Positions 36,361 to 47,235 of a stretch of DNA of 64,000 nt are shown in pieces. Below the pieces are notes generated by a model. The model was not told the DNA's origin. It did not search any database and saw only the letters and a program-made list of their open reading frames with translations. The position numbers and the translations under genes are program-made. The stretch comes from Oxalobacteraceae bacterium (GTDB taxonomy: Bacteria > Pseudomonadota > Gammaproteobacteria > Burkholderiales > Burkholderiaceae_D), in the NCBI GenBank assembly GCA_025352145.1, contig JANXTY010000070.1:29620-93619 (forward strand). Reading direction: 5' to 3'. Numbering within the stretch: the stretch's first letter is position 1; each line of letters opens with the position of its first letter.

Positions 36361-39300
36361 TTAGTGTAAAGTTTTGTGCAGACCTTGTAAATCATACACA
36401 TGCAACTCATCAAGATGACGCATCCCTTCCACGGCCGCTTCAGCACCTGCGATCGTGGTGTAGGTTGTTACCCTTGCAGCCAGCGCCGAAATGCGGATCG
36501 CACGAGAGTCGGTGATGGCGCTGCGCTTTTCTTCGACAGTATTTAACACCAAAGCGATTTCATGGTTTTTGATCATGTCCACAATGTGCGGGCGGCCTTC
36601 GATGACTTTATTGACGATCGTAACAGGCACACCCGCTGCACTGATCACAGCAGCCGTTCCTTTGGTCGCGACGATGGCAAAACCCATGTCCACTAGATCG
36701 GCTGCCACGCGCACCGCACGCGGTTTATCGCTCATTTTGACACTGATGAAGACCTTGCCAGATTTAGGCAATTTAACACCCGCGCCCAACTGCGACTTGA
36801 CGAAAGCTTCACCAAAGGTTTTGCCGACGCCCATCACTTCCCCGGTTGACTTCATCTCGGGTCCCAAAATAGTATCGACACCCGGAAACTTAACGAATGG
36901 AAATACTGCTTCCTTGACACTGAAATACGGCGGCACAACTTCCTTCGTAATTCCTTGCGATGCCAGCGATTGACCAACCATACAACGCGCAGCAATTTTT
37001 GCCAGTTGCAATCCGGTTGCTTTCGATACGAATGGCACAGTACGCGAAGCGCGGGGATTAACTTCCAGCACAAAAACGACATCTTGCATTTTTCCATCGA
37101 TTTCTTGCTGCTGAATAGCGAACTGCACATTCATCAGGCCAACGACGTTCAAGCCTTTAGCCATCAGCGCGGTTTGACGTTTTAACTCGTCAATAGTTTT
37201 CTGCGACAAAGAATAAGGCGGCAGCGAACAAGCCGAATCGCCGGAATGCACACCCGCTTGTTCGATATGTTCCATTACACCACCGATGAACGTATGCTCG
37301 CCGTCGGAAATGCAATCAACATCGACTTCAATCGCATCGTTTAAGAAACGATCCAGCAGCACCGGCGAATCATGAGAAACTTTGACCGCTTCGCGCATAT
37401 AGCGTTCCAGATCGCGTTGCTCGTGCACGATCTCCATGGCGCGACCGCCCAACACGTAAGAAGGACGAACCACCAGTGGATAGCCAATTTCCTGGGCCAG
37501 ACGCAAGGCGTCTTCTTCGGTACGCGCTGTTCTATTGGGCGGCTGACGCAAATCGAGTTTATGCAGCATTTGCTGGAAGCGTTCGCGGTCTTCCGCCGCG
37601 TCGATCATGTCGGGCGAGGTGCCAACAATCGGCACGCCGTTGGCTTCGAGATCGAGCGCCAGCTTCAATGGGGTTTGTCCACCATATTGCACGATGACAC
37701 CGACAGGTTTTTCCTTGTCGACGATTTCCAGCACGTCTTCCAGTGTCAAGGACTCGAAATACAAACGATCTGAAGTGTCGTAATCGGTAGAAACGGTTTC
37801 CGGGTTGCAGTTGACCATGATGGTTTCATAGCCGTCTTCACGCATCGCAAGGGCCGCATGCACGCAGCAATAATCGAACTCAATGCCTTGACCAATACGG
37901 TTCGGACCGCCGCCCAGCACCATGATTTTTTTCTTGTCGGTGGGATTCGATTCGCACTCTTCTTCATACGTCGAATACATATACGCCGTGTTGGTGGAAA
38001 ACTCGCCCGCGCAGGTATCGACCCGCTTGTACACCGGGCGAATATTGAGCGCGTGACGTTTCTCACGAATGACTTTATCGGTAGTTTTGAGCAGCTTGGC
38101 CAGACGCCGGTCGGCAAAACCTTTTTGCTTGAGCTTGAATAGCAAAGCTTTGTCGAGCACTTCCAAAGACTGTTTTTCCAGCCACAATTCAATATCGACA
38201 ATTTCTTTGATCTGGATCAGGAACCACGGATCAATGTGCGTTAATTGGTGCACTTCTTCCAGTGTAAATCCTTGGGCAAAAGCATCGCCGACATACCAGA
38301 TCCGTTCCGGGCCGGGTTCGCCAAGCTCTTCCTCAATCTTCTCGCGGTCGGTGGTCTTTTCATTCATGCCATCGACGCCAACTTCGAGACCACGCAAGGC
38401 TTTCTGGAACGATTCTTGGAAGGTGCGCCCGATTGCCATTACTTCACCTACCGATTTCATCTGCGTCGTCAAATGATCGTCTGCGGTCGGGAATTTTTCA
38501 AAAGCAAAACGCGGGATCTTGGTAACAACGTAATCGATCGATGGCTCGAACGATGCTGGTGTTGCACCGCCGGTAATTTCATTGCGCAATTCGTCCAGCG
38601 TAAACCCCACCGCCAGCTTGGCTGCGATTTTCGCAATCGGAAAACCGGTCGCTTTCGAAGCCAGCGCGGAAGAGCGCGAGACACGTGGATTCATTTCAAT
38701 GACGATCATGCGGCCATCATCAGGATTGATTGAAAATTGCACGTTGGAGCCACCCGTATCAACCCCAATCTCGCGCAAAACGGCGAGCGAGGCGTTGCGC
38801 ATGATCTGGTATTCCTTGTCGGTCAAGGTCTGCGCCGGCGCTACTGTAATGGAGTCACCGGTATGCACGCCCATCGGGTCCAGATTTTCAATCGAACACA
38901 CGATGATGCAATTGTCGGCTTTGTCGCGCACGACTTCCATCTCGTATTCTTTCCAGCCGATCAGGGATTCTTCGATCAACAATTCGGTCGTCGGCGATGC
39001 TTCCAGACCGCGCTTGCAAATAATCTCGAATTCTTCTTCATTATAGGCAATGCCGCCACCGGTGCCGCCCATCGTAAATGAAGGCCGGATAATGGTCGGA
39101 AAGCCGAGTTCTTTTTGCACAGCCCACGATTCTTCCATCGAATGGGCTACGCCGGAGCGCGCTGAACCAAGGCCAATTTTGGTCATGGCCGCTTTGAACT
39201 TGGAGCGGTCTTCCGCTTTGTCGATCGCTTCGGGGGAAGCGCCGATCAGTTCAACTTTGTATTTTTCCAGCACGCCATTGTTGTACAAATCAAGCGCGCA

Positions 39301-39591
39301 ATTGAGCGCTGTCTGACCGCCCATGGTTGGCAGGATCGCATCGGGACGCTCTTTGTCGATGATGCGCTCAACGACTTGCCAGGTAATCGGCTCGATGTAA
39401 GTGACGTCCGCCATTTCCGGATCGGTCATAATGGTCGCAGGATTGCTGTTGACCAGAATGACTTTGTAACCCTCTTCGCGCAGGGCTTTGCAGGCCTGGG
39501 CGCCGGAATAATCGAACTCGCAGGCCTGACCGATAATGATCGGACCAGCGCCAATAATCAGGATGCTTTTAATGTCGGTGCGCTTAGGCAT
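36361..39591 (-). CDS. carB: Carbamoyl phosphate synthase large subunit
   Basis: CarB makes carbamoyl phosphate from bicarbonate, ammonia (delivered by CarA) and two ATP for arginine and pyrimidine synthesis. The 1076-residue protein shows the duplicated ATP-grasp layout: [30 protein letters not shown] at the start, and a second set from [32 protein letters not shown] near residue 563. The MGS-like allosteric domain closes the protein. It overlaps carA by eight bases. Confidence 0.98.
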   Translation of the reverse strand: MPKRTDIKSILIIGAGPIIIGQACEFDYSGAQACKALREEGYKVILVNSNPATIMTDPEMADVTYIEPITWQVVERIIDKERPDAILPTMGGQTALNCALDLYNNGVLEKYKVELIGASPEAIDKAEDRSKFKAAMTKIGLGSARSGVAHSMEESWAVQKELGFPTIIRPSFTMGGTGGGIAYNEEEFEIICKRGLEASPTTELLIEESLIGWKEYEMEVVRDKADNCIIVCSIENLDPMGVHTGDSITVAPAQTLTDKEYQIMRNASLAVLREIGVDTGGSNVQFSINPDDGRMIVIEMNPRVSRSSALASKATGFPIAKIAAKLAVGFTLDELRNEITGGATPASFEPSIDYVVTKIPRFAFEKFPTADDHLTTQMKSVGEVMAIGRTFQESFQKALRGLEVGVDGMNEKTTDREKIEEELGEPGPERIWYVGDAFAQGFTLEEVHQLTHIDPWFLIQIKEIVDIELWLEKQSLEVLDKALLFKLKQKGFADRRLAKLLKTTDKVIREKRHALNIRPVYKRVDTCAGEFSTNTAYMYSTYEEECESNPTDKKKIMVLGGGPNRIGQGIEFDYCCVHAALAMREDGYETIMVNCNPETVSTDYDTSDRLYFESLTLEDVLEIVDKEKPVGVIVQYGGQTPLKLALDLEANGVPIVGTSPDMIDAAEDRERFQQMLHKLDLRQPPNRTARTEEDALRLAQEIGYPLVVRPSYVLGGRAMEIVHEQRDLERYMREAVKVSHDSPVLLDRFLNDAIEVDVDCISDGEHTFIGGVMEHIEQAGVHSGDSACSLPPYSLSQKTIDELKRQTALMAKGLNVVGLMNVQFAIQQQEIDGKMQDVVFVLEVNPRASRTVPFVSKATGLQLAKIAARCMVGQSLASQGITKEVVPPYFSVKEAVFPFVKFPGVDTILGPEMKSTGEVMGVGKTFGEAFVKSQLGAGVKLPKSGKVFISVKMSDKPRAVRVAADLVDMGFAIVATKGTAAVISAAGVPVTIVNKVIEGRPHIVDMIKNHEIALVLNTVEEKRSAITDSRAIRISALAARVTTYTTIAGAEAAVEGMRHLDELHVYDLQGLHKTLH

Positions 39592-40747
39592 TTTTCTTGT
39601 TCTCCATCACGCTTGTTTCCATCAGCTTTACAAAACGATCAAACAGGTAGGCAATATCATTCGGACCGGGCGATGCCTCAGGGTGTCCCTGAAAACAAAA
39701 TGCCGGTTTATCGGTACGGGCAAATCCTTGCAAGGAACCGTCGAACAAGGACACATGCGTCACGCGACAATGGGTAGGCAAGGTCGTGACATCAACGGCA
39801 AAGCCGTGATTTTGTGAGGTAATCAATACCTGTCTGGTATCGAGATCTTGAACCGGATGATTTGCACCGTGATGGCCGAACTTCATCTTCACTGTTTTCG
39901 CGCCCGATGCGAGCGCCATGATCTGATGCCCGAGGCAAATACCAAAAGTCGGAATACCTTTTTCGATCAGTTCCTTGGTCGCAGCAATGGCGTAGTCACA
40001 AGGCTCGGGATCGCCGGGGCCATTAGAAAGGAAAATTCCATCTGGGTTGAGTGCCAAAACATCGGCAGCCGAAGATTGCGCTGGCAGCACGGTCACTTTG
40101 CAGCCACGTTGTGCCAGCATACGCAAGATATTGAACTTGACACCAAAGTCGAAAGCCACCACATGATATTGGGGCGCTGCCTGTGTGCCATAGCCGGTGC
40201 CAAGCGTCCATTCAGTTTGAGTCCATGCGTAAGCCTTGGTGGTAGATACCACTTTCGCCAGATCCATTCCAGACAAACCGGGAAAAGACTTCGCTAGCGC
40301 AAGGGCTTTAGCCGCATCTTCACCCACAAGAATAGCGCCGCTTTGCGCCCCCTTTTCACGCAAGATACGCGTCAGCTTACGCGTATCAATCCCCGCTAGT
40401 GCAACAACGTTCTGTTCCTTCAGGTAGTCCGATAGAGTTTGCGTCGAACGAAAATTGGAAGCAAGTAAAGGCAGGTCACGAATAATCAAACCCGCTGCAT
40501 GTACTTTGCTCGCCTCGACATCTTCGACGTTGATGCCGGTGTTACCGATATGCGGATAAGTTAATGTCACAATTTGACGGCTATAGCTTGGATCTGTGAG
40601 GATTTCCTGATAGCCGGTCATGGAGGTGTTAAAAACTACTTCACCCGATGTATGACCCGCTGTGCCAATTGAAAAACCTTTGAAAATCGACCCATCTGCG
40701 AGCGCTAGTATGGCTGGAACGGTGTGTCCAGAAAAAAATGGCGGCAA
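39584..40747 (-). CDS. carA: Carbamoyl phosphate synthase small subunit
   Basis: CarA is the glutamine amidotransferase subunit that supplies ammonia to CarB. The 387-residue protein has the N-terminal domain ([44 protein letters not shown]) and the class I amidotransferase domain with the nucleophile in FGICLGHQ (Cys271) and the catalytic His/Glu in [14 protein letters not shown]. First gene of the carAB pair, with a promoter about 150 bases upstream. Confidence 0.98.
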   Translation of the reverse strand: MPPFFSGHTVPAILALADGSIFKGFSIGTAGHTSGEVVFNTSMTGYQEILTDPSYSRQIVTLTYPHIGNTGINVEDVEASKVHAAGLIIRDLPLLASNFRSTQTLSDYLKEQNVVALAGIDTRKLTRILREKGAQSGAILVGEDAAKALALAKSFPGLSGMDLAKVVSTTKAYAWTQTEWTLGTGYGTQAAPQYHVVAFDFGVKFNILRMLAQRGCKVTVLPAQSSAADVLALNPDGIFLSNGPGDPEPCDYAIAATKELIEKGIPTFGICLGHQIMALASGAKTVKMKFGHHGANHPVQDLDTRQVLITSQNHGFAVDVTTLPTHCRVTHVSLFDGSLQGFARTDKPAFCFQGHPEASPGPNDIAYLFDRFVKLMETSVMENKKNA

Positions 40748-40897
40748 GGGTAACTCCTGATAATGTTACCGTAGCTGCGCCACGCCAGAGCAACCGTCAA
40801 CATCACTTTTGCCTGATTCGCGCAATGTTTTGATGGTGATTAAGGAGGATGGGTGGTGGTATGCGCTACGGCTATGTAAGATTGGCTAAACCTTGCG

Positions 40898-40926
40898 ATT
40901 GTACTGTACTACACCCCTCCAAGCAA
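40898..40926 (-). promoter_or_regulatory. Likely sigma-70 promoter of carAB
   Basis: On the minus strand TTGCTT (at 40926-40921) and TACAAT (at 40903-40898) are spaced by exactly 17 bases. The implied transcript start near 40891 leaves a leader of about 140 bases before carA, long enough for pyrimidine- or arginine-dependent control. Confidence 0.65.
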
Positions 40927-41015
40927 TTCAAAACAAGCAGCCAAGCCACTCTCGTTGAAGGGGCGAGACCGTTTTACAGGACATTTTTACTGAGAGGAAT
41001 GTCTTACAATGTTCC

Positions 41016-41429
41016 TCATAAACCCAATGCCAATGCCGCAATTCCAGCCTTTGCAATTCGCACATCGTCAGCCGACTTCACACCGGAAACACCCACGGCA
41101 CCCAGGCATTGACCGTCCAGCATCACCGGAACGCCACCTTCCAACATGCCATCCATATTCGGGGCGCTCAGAAATGAGAAGCGGCCATTATTAATAATAT
41201 CCTCATAAATCTTGGTCTCGCGACGACCAAGCGCTGCAGCCTTCGCTTTGGCGGGCGCAATATTTGCAGAATTCGGCGCAGCACCATCCATGCGCTGCAA
41301 CCACAATAAATTGCCCCCATCGTCCACTACTGAAATAGTCACATTCCAATTATTAGCTTGAGCCTCCGCCTCGGCAGCTGCTGCAATTTTTTTTACATCG
41401 TCAAGAGTTAGGATCTGCTTGGTTCGCAT
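41016..41429 (-). CDS. GlcG/HbpS family protein
   Basis: A 137-residue protein: LTLDDVKKIAAAAEAEAQANNWNVTISVVDDGGNLLWLQRMDGA, then LEGGVPVMLDGQCLGAVGVSGVKSADDVRIAKAGI, the conserved blocks of the GlcG/HbpS family (formerly DUF336). Members bind haem or small ligands or assist in glycolate and diol metabolism, so no single role can be given. No signal peptide. It stands alone, divergent from the NlpC/P60 gene. Confidence 0.92.
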   Translation of the reverse strand: MRTKQILTLDDVKKIAAAAEAEAQANNWNVTISVVDDGGNLLWLQRMDGAAPNSANIAPAKAKAAALGRRETKIYEDIINNGRFSFLSAPNMDGMLEGGVPVMLDGQCLGAVGVSGVKSADDVRIAKAGIAALALGL

Positions 41430-41575
41430 TCTGTGTCCTTTAAAAAATGAAGCTGCATTATATGCCAGCTCTTCGGAGCAGCTACACTAGAGACGACCTA
41501 TTGCCATTCATGACAGCTTTGACACACATGGCAGATTCGCTTACATTGCAGCATTCCATCAAAAAAATTACTACG

Positions 41576-42124
41576 ATGACAATGGGATATCCCTATACAT
41601 TCCAATGCCGTAATGCCGGTATTTTGCTTACTATCTTATTCACGGCTAGCCTCCGACTGAGCTGCCCTGCCTGGGGTGCCGACGAGCTGGTGACAGAATC
41701 GCCAACAACGCTGGGGAAAGTGCAAGACATCACAAACCGCGCCTCCGAATTAGCGCTGAATGCAATGGGCATGATTGGGATTCGTTACAAATTTGGCGGC
41801 AACACGCCGGAAAATGGGCTTGATTGCAGTGGCTTGGTACGCCACGTATTTAAAGAAGTATGGGGAGCCATTCTGCCCAGAACTTCAATAGAAATTAGTC
41901 ACCTCGGCGAGAAGGTCGATCCCAAAAACTTGGAACCCGGAGACTTGGTCTTCTACAACACGCTAAAAAAGAAGTTCTCCCATGTCGGAATTTATCTGGG
42001 AGATAATAAATTCATTCATTCGCCCTCAGTGGGGGGGCAGGTTCGCATCGAAAGTATGGAAATCTCTTACTGGAAAAAACATTTTAGTGGGGCCCGTAGA
42101 ATGAAAGATCCAGAACAAAAATAG
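41576..42124 (+). CDS. Secreted C40 peptidase (NlpC/P60 type)
   Basis: A 182-residue protein with a signal-like stretch (GILLTILFTASLRLSCPAWGA) and an NlpC/P60 domain: GIRYKFGGNTPENGLDCSGLVRHVF carries the nucleophile Cys84, FSHVGIYLGDNKFIHSPS the catalytic His136 and His148. Such enzymes cut peptide bonds in peptidoglycan stems, in the periplasm. The start is uncertain: the frame is open back to 41447, only 17 bases from the divergent gene, which would leave no room for a promoter, so I take the ATG at 41576. A two-way terminator follows. Confidence 0.88.
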   Translation: MTMGYPYTFQCRNAGILLTILFTASLRLSCPAWGADELVTESPTTLGKVQDITNRASELALNAMGMIGIRYKFGGNTPENGLDCSGLVRHVFKEVWGAILPRTSIEISHLGEKVDPKNLEPGDLVFYNTLKKKFSHVGIYLGDNKFIHSPSVGGQVRIESMEISYWKKHFSGARRMKDPEQK

Positions 42125-42141
42125 AGCACTCCCGCTACTCT

Positions 42142-42174
42142 AAAAAAGCCACGCAACTGATGCGTGGCTTTTTT
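42142..42174. terminator. Bidirectional Rho-independent terminator
   Basis: GCCACGCA (42148-42155) and TGCGTGGC (42161-42168) form a perfect stem with a five-base loop, flanked by six A on the left and six T on the right. It serves the plus-strand peptidase gene and the minus-strand patatin gene, whose stop codon overlaps its right edge. Confidence 0.95.
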
Positions 42175-43087
42175 ATTGTTCACGCATGGCCTTAAGTTTT
42201 TTCTTGAGGTTATCCATCACAGCAAAAGCGGCTTGCTCACCCGCAAGGATTGCCACGTTGCGGCCATTAAAATCATTCCCCTTCATCGCTCCTAAGCTAG
42301 GCTGAATCACGATGTCCGCCTCTTTTAGATCATGATGATTAATGCGTTGTCCCATGATGGCAAAAGTTTGCAATAAAATTTCCACTGAACTTGACGCTGC
42401 CTGTACATCGGGCTGTGAAGAAATATTGACTGCGATAACAAAATCGGCACCCATATCGCGTGCAAATTGTACCGGCACCGGGGCCACCAATCCGCCATCG
42501 ACATAGAGGCGCTCTCCAATCTTGACTGGTTGAAACACACCGGGCACCGCAGAAGACGCACGCACTGCGAGGCCCGTGTTCCCGCGCTGAAACAATATAG
42601 GCAAGCCGCTATGCAAATCGGTTGCCACAGCACCGAAAGATGTCCGCATTTTTTCAATCGGCATATTATTGACAGCTTTGTTGACATAGCTTTGTAATGC
42701 CTCCCCCTTCAAGACCCCCGATGATTTGGCAAACAAAGGTACCGACCAGTCAGAAATAGCGCCCTCCTCCATATCCAATGCCATTTTTTGTAGAGCAAAG
42801 CCGTTATTCCCAGCCGCGTACAAGGCACCCACCAAACTTCCCGCACTGGTTCCCACGACAATGTCGGGCACGATGCCTTGCGATTCCAGCATCTTGATCA
42901 CACCGATATGCGCAAATCCGCGCGCTGCCCCACCTCCCAATGCCAAGCCAATTTTAATCACCCGTGGGGGCTTCGCTTGCAGAACAATGGGTTCAACCAG
43001 CAGTGGCTTGATCGGCGGCGTTTGACACGCCCCCAGGATGACGGTTAAAAAAATAGTGGTAACAGTGGAAAAACGAAATGAATGCAT
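42173..43087 (-). CDS. Patatin-like phospholipase lipoprotein (RssA type)
   Basis: A 304-residue protein with a lipoprotein signal (ILGAC, Cys21), so it is a membrane-anchored periplasmic or outer-membrane protein. The patatin domain has the oxyanion loop LGGGAARGFAHIG, the serine hydrolase motif VVGTSAGSLVG (Ser81) and the catalytic Asp in LYVDGGLVAPVPV. Patatins are lipid acyl hydrolases. RssA-like proteins of E. coli are cytoplasmic, so the lipid anchor sets this one apart. Substrate unknown. Confidence 0.92.
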   Translation of the reverse strand: MHSFRFSTVTTIFLTVILGACQTPPIKPLLVEPIVLQAKPPRVIKIGLALGGGAARGFAHIGVIKMLESQGIVPDIVVGTSAGSLVGALYAAGNNGFALQKMALDMEEGAISDWSVPLFAKSSGVLKGEALQSYVNKAVNNMPIEKMRTSFGAVATDLHSGLPILFQRGNTGLAVRASSAVPGVFQPVKIGERLYVDGGLVAPVPVQFARDMGADFVIAVNISSQPDVQAASSSVEILLQTFAIMGQRINHHDLKEADIVIQPSLGAMKGNDFNGRNVAILAGEQAAFAVMDNLKKKLKAMREQ

Positions 43088-43633
43088 GTGGACAAAGAAG
43101 AAAGGTCTTGCGAAACAATGTGAAGGCTTTACACCAACCGGTCGTATGAGAAAGCTCCCTCATACGCGAATGAAACATTCTTGCCCGCAAGCGAGGACTT
43201 AGGTAATTGATGCAAAAATCGGGTTAGATGCCAAAAAAATGGATCGCTCAGATTGTAACGCATGATACGCCGTATCATAAAAAATGGGCCTTCGTAATCA
43301 GGGCAATTGCATGAAGCCACTACACGCCACCTTGTCCCAAAAAAACACGAACAAAAACACCATAGAAGCCGATGCGCGTCTTTGATAAAAAAATTATCAT
43401 TGGTTTACGCAAGCTGGCATCAGCAAGATACACCCCGTGTACCAGCAGCCGATCACCCTCTGGTGCGCGCGACCCAACCAACCCACTAACTAGGCATTCA
43501 GTTTTAATCAGTATCGGTATAGTCTTGGCACTGGGCGATTTTAAAATTTAACCTTGCCAATGACCATCCACCAAAGGTAAGGTTGTCAGACGCTTGCGTT
43601 ATTTGACGCTTGCCAACCAACCGACGATCGATT
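43088..43633. other. Intergenic region of about 545 bases without a gene
   Basis: No protein-like frame, RNA or strong hairpin was recognised. On the minus strand a TACAAT (near 43250-43255) could be a -10 box for the patatin gene. Confidence 0.45.
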
Positions 43634-44008
43634 ATGAAAAAAATAGCCCGGGTTATTGCACTCACCTCCATCATCGCATCAGCATCAATCAGCGCTCAAG
43701 AAATAGCTATTTGTAAGGCCCAATGTGGGTCAGATAAAAAAATATGCCGCCATACCGTGGAGGTGCGAATAGGAGAGCATGAGAAATGGAAATTGAATAA
43801 GTTCAGCAACGATCTTAAAAATTCCAAGCCAGGCATGGATGCCTATTTAAATGAACAGCAAGCCAGGAAAAATGATGCGCAAAGGTCAAAGGTGTTGAAA
43901 GTCGAAAAATACCATGCGTGCGACGTCAGTTATGTCCAATGCACGAATTCATGCACAAACGAAATATTTAAAAAAGAAAATTCCCCAAGCAATAAACAAG
44001 ATAATTAG
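43634..44008 (+). CDS. Small secreted cysteine-containing protein, unknown family
   Basis: A 124-residue protein starting MKKIARVIALTSIIASASISAQ, a clear signal peptide. The mature part has six cysteines, in two clusters: AICKAQCGSDKKICRH and ACDVSYVQCTNSCTNE. Their spacing (CxxxC...C and C...CxxxC) suggests two disulphide-stapled helices facing each other, as in a helical hairpin. The middle is charged. I do not recognise the family. The preceding ATG eight codons upstream is possible but leaves a poor signal sequence. Codon use looks ordinary. Confidence 0.65.
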   Translation: MKKIARVIALTSIIASASISAQEIAICKAQCGSDKKICRHTVEVRIGEHEKWKLNKFSNDLKNSKPGMDAYLNEQQARKNDAQRSKVLKVEKYHACDVSYVQCTNSCTNEIFKKENSPSNKQDN

Positions 44009-44273
44009 AACGAATTAGAATGATTTTTTGTGCGAGTGGGGTAGTTATGCAAGCAGTGGAAATTCAGAAATGATCTCCCGCCAGGATGTGCGCTGACCAC
44101 CGCTTTCAGGGAAAACCTTCCGCATATCAATTGGAGTCGCATTACGCCGTAATGCCAACCCTCCTCCGCCCAATTCCTCACTCACGAAGGCTCGAATACA
44201 ATAGCGTCTTTATCGGAAAAAAATCAAGAAATCGCGCATCGTCGCGACCGCACTTGCCCTCAAAACCCACACC

Positions 44274-46919
44274 ATGACCATTAAAGAACTCCCACAAGCA
44301 TCGGATACGGTCAAAAGCCACACGCCTATGATGGCCCAGTATTTACGCATCAAAGCTGACCATCCGAACACCTTGGTGTTTTACCGAATGGGCGACTTTT
44401 ATGAATTATTTTTCGAAGACGCCGAAAAAGCATCCCATCTGCTAGGCATCACGCTCACGCAACGCGGCGCAACAGCCGGCACCCCAATCAAGATGGCCGG
44501 CGTGCCATTTCATGCAGCCGATCAATATCTAGCCAAGCTGGTCAAGCTTGGCGAGTCAGTCGCCATTTGCGAACAAATTGGCGATCCGGCTACCAGCAAG
44601 GGGCCCGTCGAACGCAAAGTTATGCGCGTAATTACTCCTGGTACGCTTAGCGATTCCAATTTACTGCCAGAAAAATCAGAACGTCCCTTATTGGCGCTCT
44701 GCATCGTCACTGAAAAAAAACTGATCACTGTTGGACTGGCATGGTTATCGATGGCCAGTGGCGCGCTCAAGATGATGGAATTTTCTGGCAACGTAACATC
44801 GATCGACAATCGACTACAACAAGAATTAGAACGCATTTCGCCCGCAGAAATCCTGTGCGGCAATGGTGGTGAAATGGGGCTGACTATTACCGCACTCCAT
44901 CCAGCGACCGTCGTTCCTGCTTGGCATTTCGATAGTGCGAATGGTGAAAAAGCGTTATTGGAACAACTGGCGGTAGCCACTCTTAGCGGTTTTGGCACCG
45001 AAGGCTTGAACGCAGCCATCGGGGCTGCAGGTGCGTTGTTGCGTTACGCACAATCGACGCAAGGCAAAAACCTACAGCATGTGCGTAGCCTGAGCACTGA
45101 ATCAGAACATGAATTTATCGGCCTCGATGCCGCAACCCGGCGCAATCTCGAACTGACCGAAACCATTCGCGGGCAAGAATCGCCCACTCTTTTTTCGCTA
45201 CTCGATCACTGTCGTACCGCGATGGGTTCCCGCATGTTGCGCCACTGGCTCCACCATCCCAAACGTGATCAAGCCGTAGCGCAATCGCGCCACGCAGCTA
45301 TCAATGCTTTACTGCAGACGGACGCCAACGATGGTCTGTCCAGTACACTAGGGGCGGTACCTGACATCGAGCGCATCACCACGCGCATCGCATTGCTATC
45401 TGCCCGCCCACGCGACCTGGCAAGCTTGCGCGATGGGCTGCAACAGCTTGTCTCACTACGTACTTATGTGGGAATGTGTTCCCAAGGAACCGTCGCATCA
45501 CTGTTAAGAACTATCTATGACGCCCTTGCCACCCCTACCGAATGTCTCGACCTACTGGAACGCGCTGTCGCGCTGGAGCCAGCCACAATGGTGCGTGACG
45601 GCGGCGTGATCGCACGCGGTTTTGATACACAACTCGATGAACTGCGCGCCCTGTCTGAAAATGCTGGGCAATTTCTAGTCGACCTGGAAACACGCGAACG
45701 CGAACGCACCGGCATCGCCAATCTGCGCGTCGAATACAACAAAATTCACGGCTTCTACATCGAGGTTACACACGGTCAAACCAATAAGGTACCGGAAGAT
45801 TATCGACGCCGTCAGACCCTGAAAAATGCCGAGCGCTACATCACGCCTGAATTGAAAGCCTTCGAAGACAAAGCACTATCAGCCCAAGATCGAGCGCTCC
45901 TACGGGAAAAAATTCTATTCGACGAATTGCTTACCAACCTGGCACCCCACATCGGTATTCTACAAACAATTGCGCAAGCCCTTGCCCAACTCGATACACT
46001 GGTCGCATTGTCAGATCACGCTCACCGCCATAACTGGTGCGCTCCGCAACTCATCGCGGAGCCAGCCATCACGATCGAACAAGGTCGTCATCCAGTGGTC
46101 GAAAATCAGATCGAACGTTTTATCGCTAACGATTGCCTGCTCACGAGCGAGCGCAAATTTCTGCTCATTACCGGCCCCAACATGGGCGGTAAATCGACCT
46201 TCATGCGTCAGGTGGCCTTGATCACCCTGCTCGCTTACGTGGGCAGTTATGTCCCTGCAGCCAGCGCCATCATCGGCCCAGTCGACCGCATCTTCACCCG
46301 CATTGGCGCGGCCGATGATCTGGCAGGCGGACGCTCCACCTTCATGGTCGAAATGACTGAATCGGCTGCCATCCTCAACGGCGCAACAGAAAATTCCCTG
46401 ATCCTGATGGACGAAGTCGGACGCGGCACATCGACCTTCGACGGTCTGGCATTGGCATGGGCTATCGCAAGACATCTGATCGATGCCAGTAAAAGTTTTA
46501 CTTTATTCGCGACCCATTATTTTGAATTAACCCAACTACCCGACATCCACCCGACAGCGGCCAATGTCCATCTATCGGCAGTCGAACACAAGGACAGCAT
46601 CGTGTTCCTGCATGCCGTCCAACCCGGCCCCGCTTCGCAAAGCTATGGCCTGCAAGTGGCTCAATTGGCAGGTGTTCCCCAGAGCGTGATCAGGTCCGCC
46701 CGGAAACACCTGGCAACCTTGGAAACACAAGCGCTGCAATCGACATCGCAGCTTGATTTGTTTTCTTGCCCATCAAGCGCTATACCGAACGATACGCAAG
46801 AAGTGGGAATGATCGCCTCTCACGCTGCGCTTGAAGCATTGCGCCAACTGGATCCCAATATGCTATCGCCCCGAGAAGCGCTGGATCACCTATTTCGGCT
46901 TAAGGAATTAGCAAATTGA
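44274..46919 (+). CDS. mutS: DNA mismatch repair protein MutS
   Basis: MutS recognises mismatches and recruits MutL. The 881-residue protein has the mismatch-binding domain I with [35 protein letters not shown] (containing the F-x-E element in FYELFFED), connector and lever domains, and the ATPase domain with Walker [34 protein letters not shown] and the [10 protein letters not shown] switch. Length is usual. It stands alone. Confidence 0.98.
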   Translation: MTIKELPQASDTVKSHTPMMAQYLRIKADHPNTLVFYRMGDFYELFFEDAEKASHLLGITLTQRGATAGTPIKMAGVPFHAADQYLAKLVKLGESVAICEQIGDPATSKGPVERKVMRVITPGTLSDSNLLPEKSERPLLALCIVTEKKLITVGLAWLSMASGALKMMEFSGNVTSIDNRLQQELERISPAEILCGNGGEMGLTITALHPATVVPAWHFDSANGEKALLEQLAVATLSGFGTEGLNAAIGAAGALLRYAQSTQGKNLQHVRSLSTESEHEFIGLDAATRRNLELTETIRGQESPTLFSLLDHCRTAMGSRMLRHWLHHPKRDQAVAQSRHAAINALLQTDANDGLSSTLGAVPDIERITTRIALLSARPRDLASLRDGLQQLVSLRTYVGMCSQGTVASLLRTIYDALATPTECLDLLERAVALEPATMVRDGGVIARGFDTQLDELRALSENAGQFLVDLETRERERTGIANLRVEYNKIHGFYIEVTHGQTNKVPEDYRRRQTLKNAERYITPELKAFEDKALSAQDRALLREKILFDELLTNLAPHIGILQTIAQALAQLDTLVALSDHAHRHNWCAPQLIAEPAITIEQGRHPVVENQIERFIANDCLLTSERKFLLITGPNMGGKSTFMRQVALITLLAYVGSYVPAASAIIGPVDRIFTRIGAADDLAGGRSTFMVEMTESAAILNGATENSLILMDEVGRGTSTFDGLALAWAIARHLIDASKSFTLFATHYFELTQLPDIHPTAANVHLSAVEHKDSIVFLHAVQPGPASQSYGLQVAQLAGVPQSVIRSARKHLATLETQALQSTSQLDLFSCPSSAIPNDTQEVGMIASHAALEALRQLDPNMLSPREALDHLFRLKELAN

Positions 46920-46941
46920 CCGAACTATGGAAGCGTTTTTA

Positions 46942-47112
46942 TCAAGATGAACCTGTGTCATTTCTGGTGAACGTGTAACATAGGGCGAAATAGCCAGATT
47001 TTTTGATAATAAATTCATCTATGTAGCCCCAATCCCCATCCCTGGCGCACTCCTCGTAAGAGACGGCGGGATCTACTTTCCCACGACCGTCACTTAAACC
47101 CAGAACTCCCAT
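46942..47112 (-). CDS. Possible small protein of 56 residues or gene remnant
   Basis: On the minus strand an ATG at 47112 opens a frame with protein-like composition: MGVLGLSDGRGKVDPAVSYEE, then CARDGDWGYIDEFIIKK and SGYFALCYTFTR, ending at 46942. The same frame stays sensible for about 12 codons upstream of the ATG (AFGFDRKESGR), up to a stop at about 47153; just upstream in another frame stands MAISFFL. This could be a short gene or the end of a gene broken by a frameshift. No ribosome-binding site was clear. Family not recognised. Confidence 0.35.
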   Translation of the reverse strand: MGVLGLSDGRGKVDPAVSYEECARDGDWGYIDEFIIKKSGYFALCYTFTRNDTGSS

Positions 47113-47235
47113 TCGGCCGCTTTCTTTTCTATCAAAGCCGAATGCTTGCTCACGCTAAAGAAAAAATGAAATCGCCATTGACGTGAGAGTGCTACGACTC
47201 CTAGGGGAAAATCTGGATTAAAAATCGTTCAGAAA

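Noticed and set aside
40849..41112. Plus-strand frame preceded by AAGGAGG upstream of carA
   Set aside because: The purine-rich run touches the ATG directly, and the frame crosses the carA promoter and ends antisense to the GlcG-like gene; the match looks accidental.
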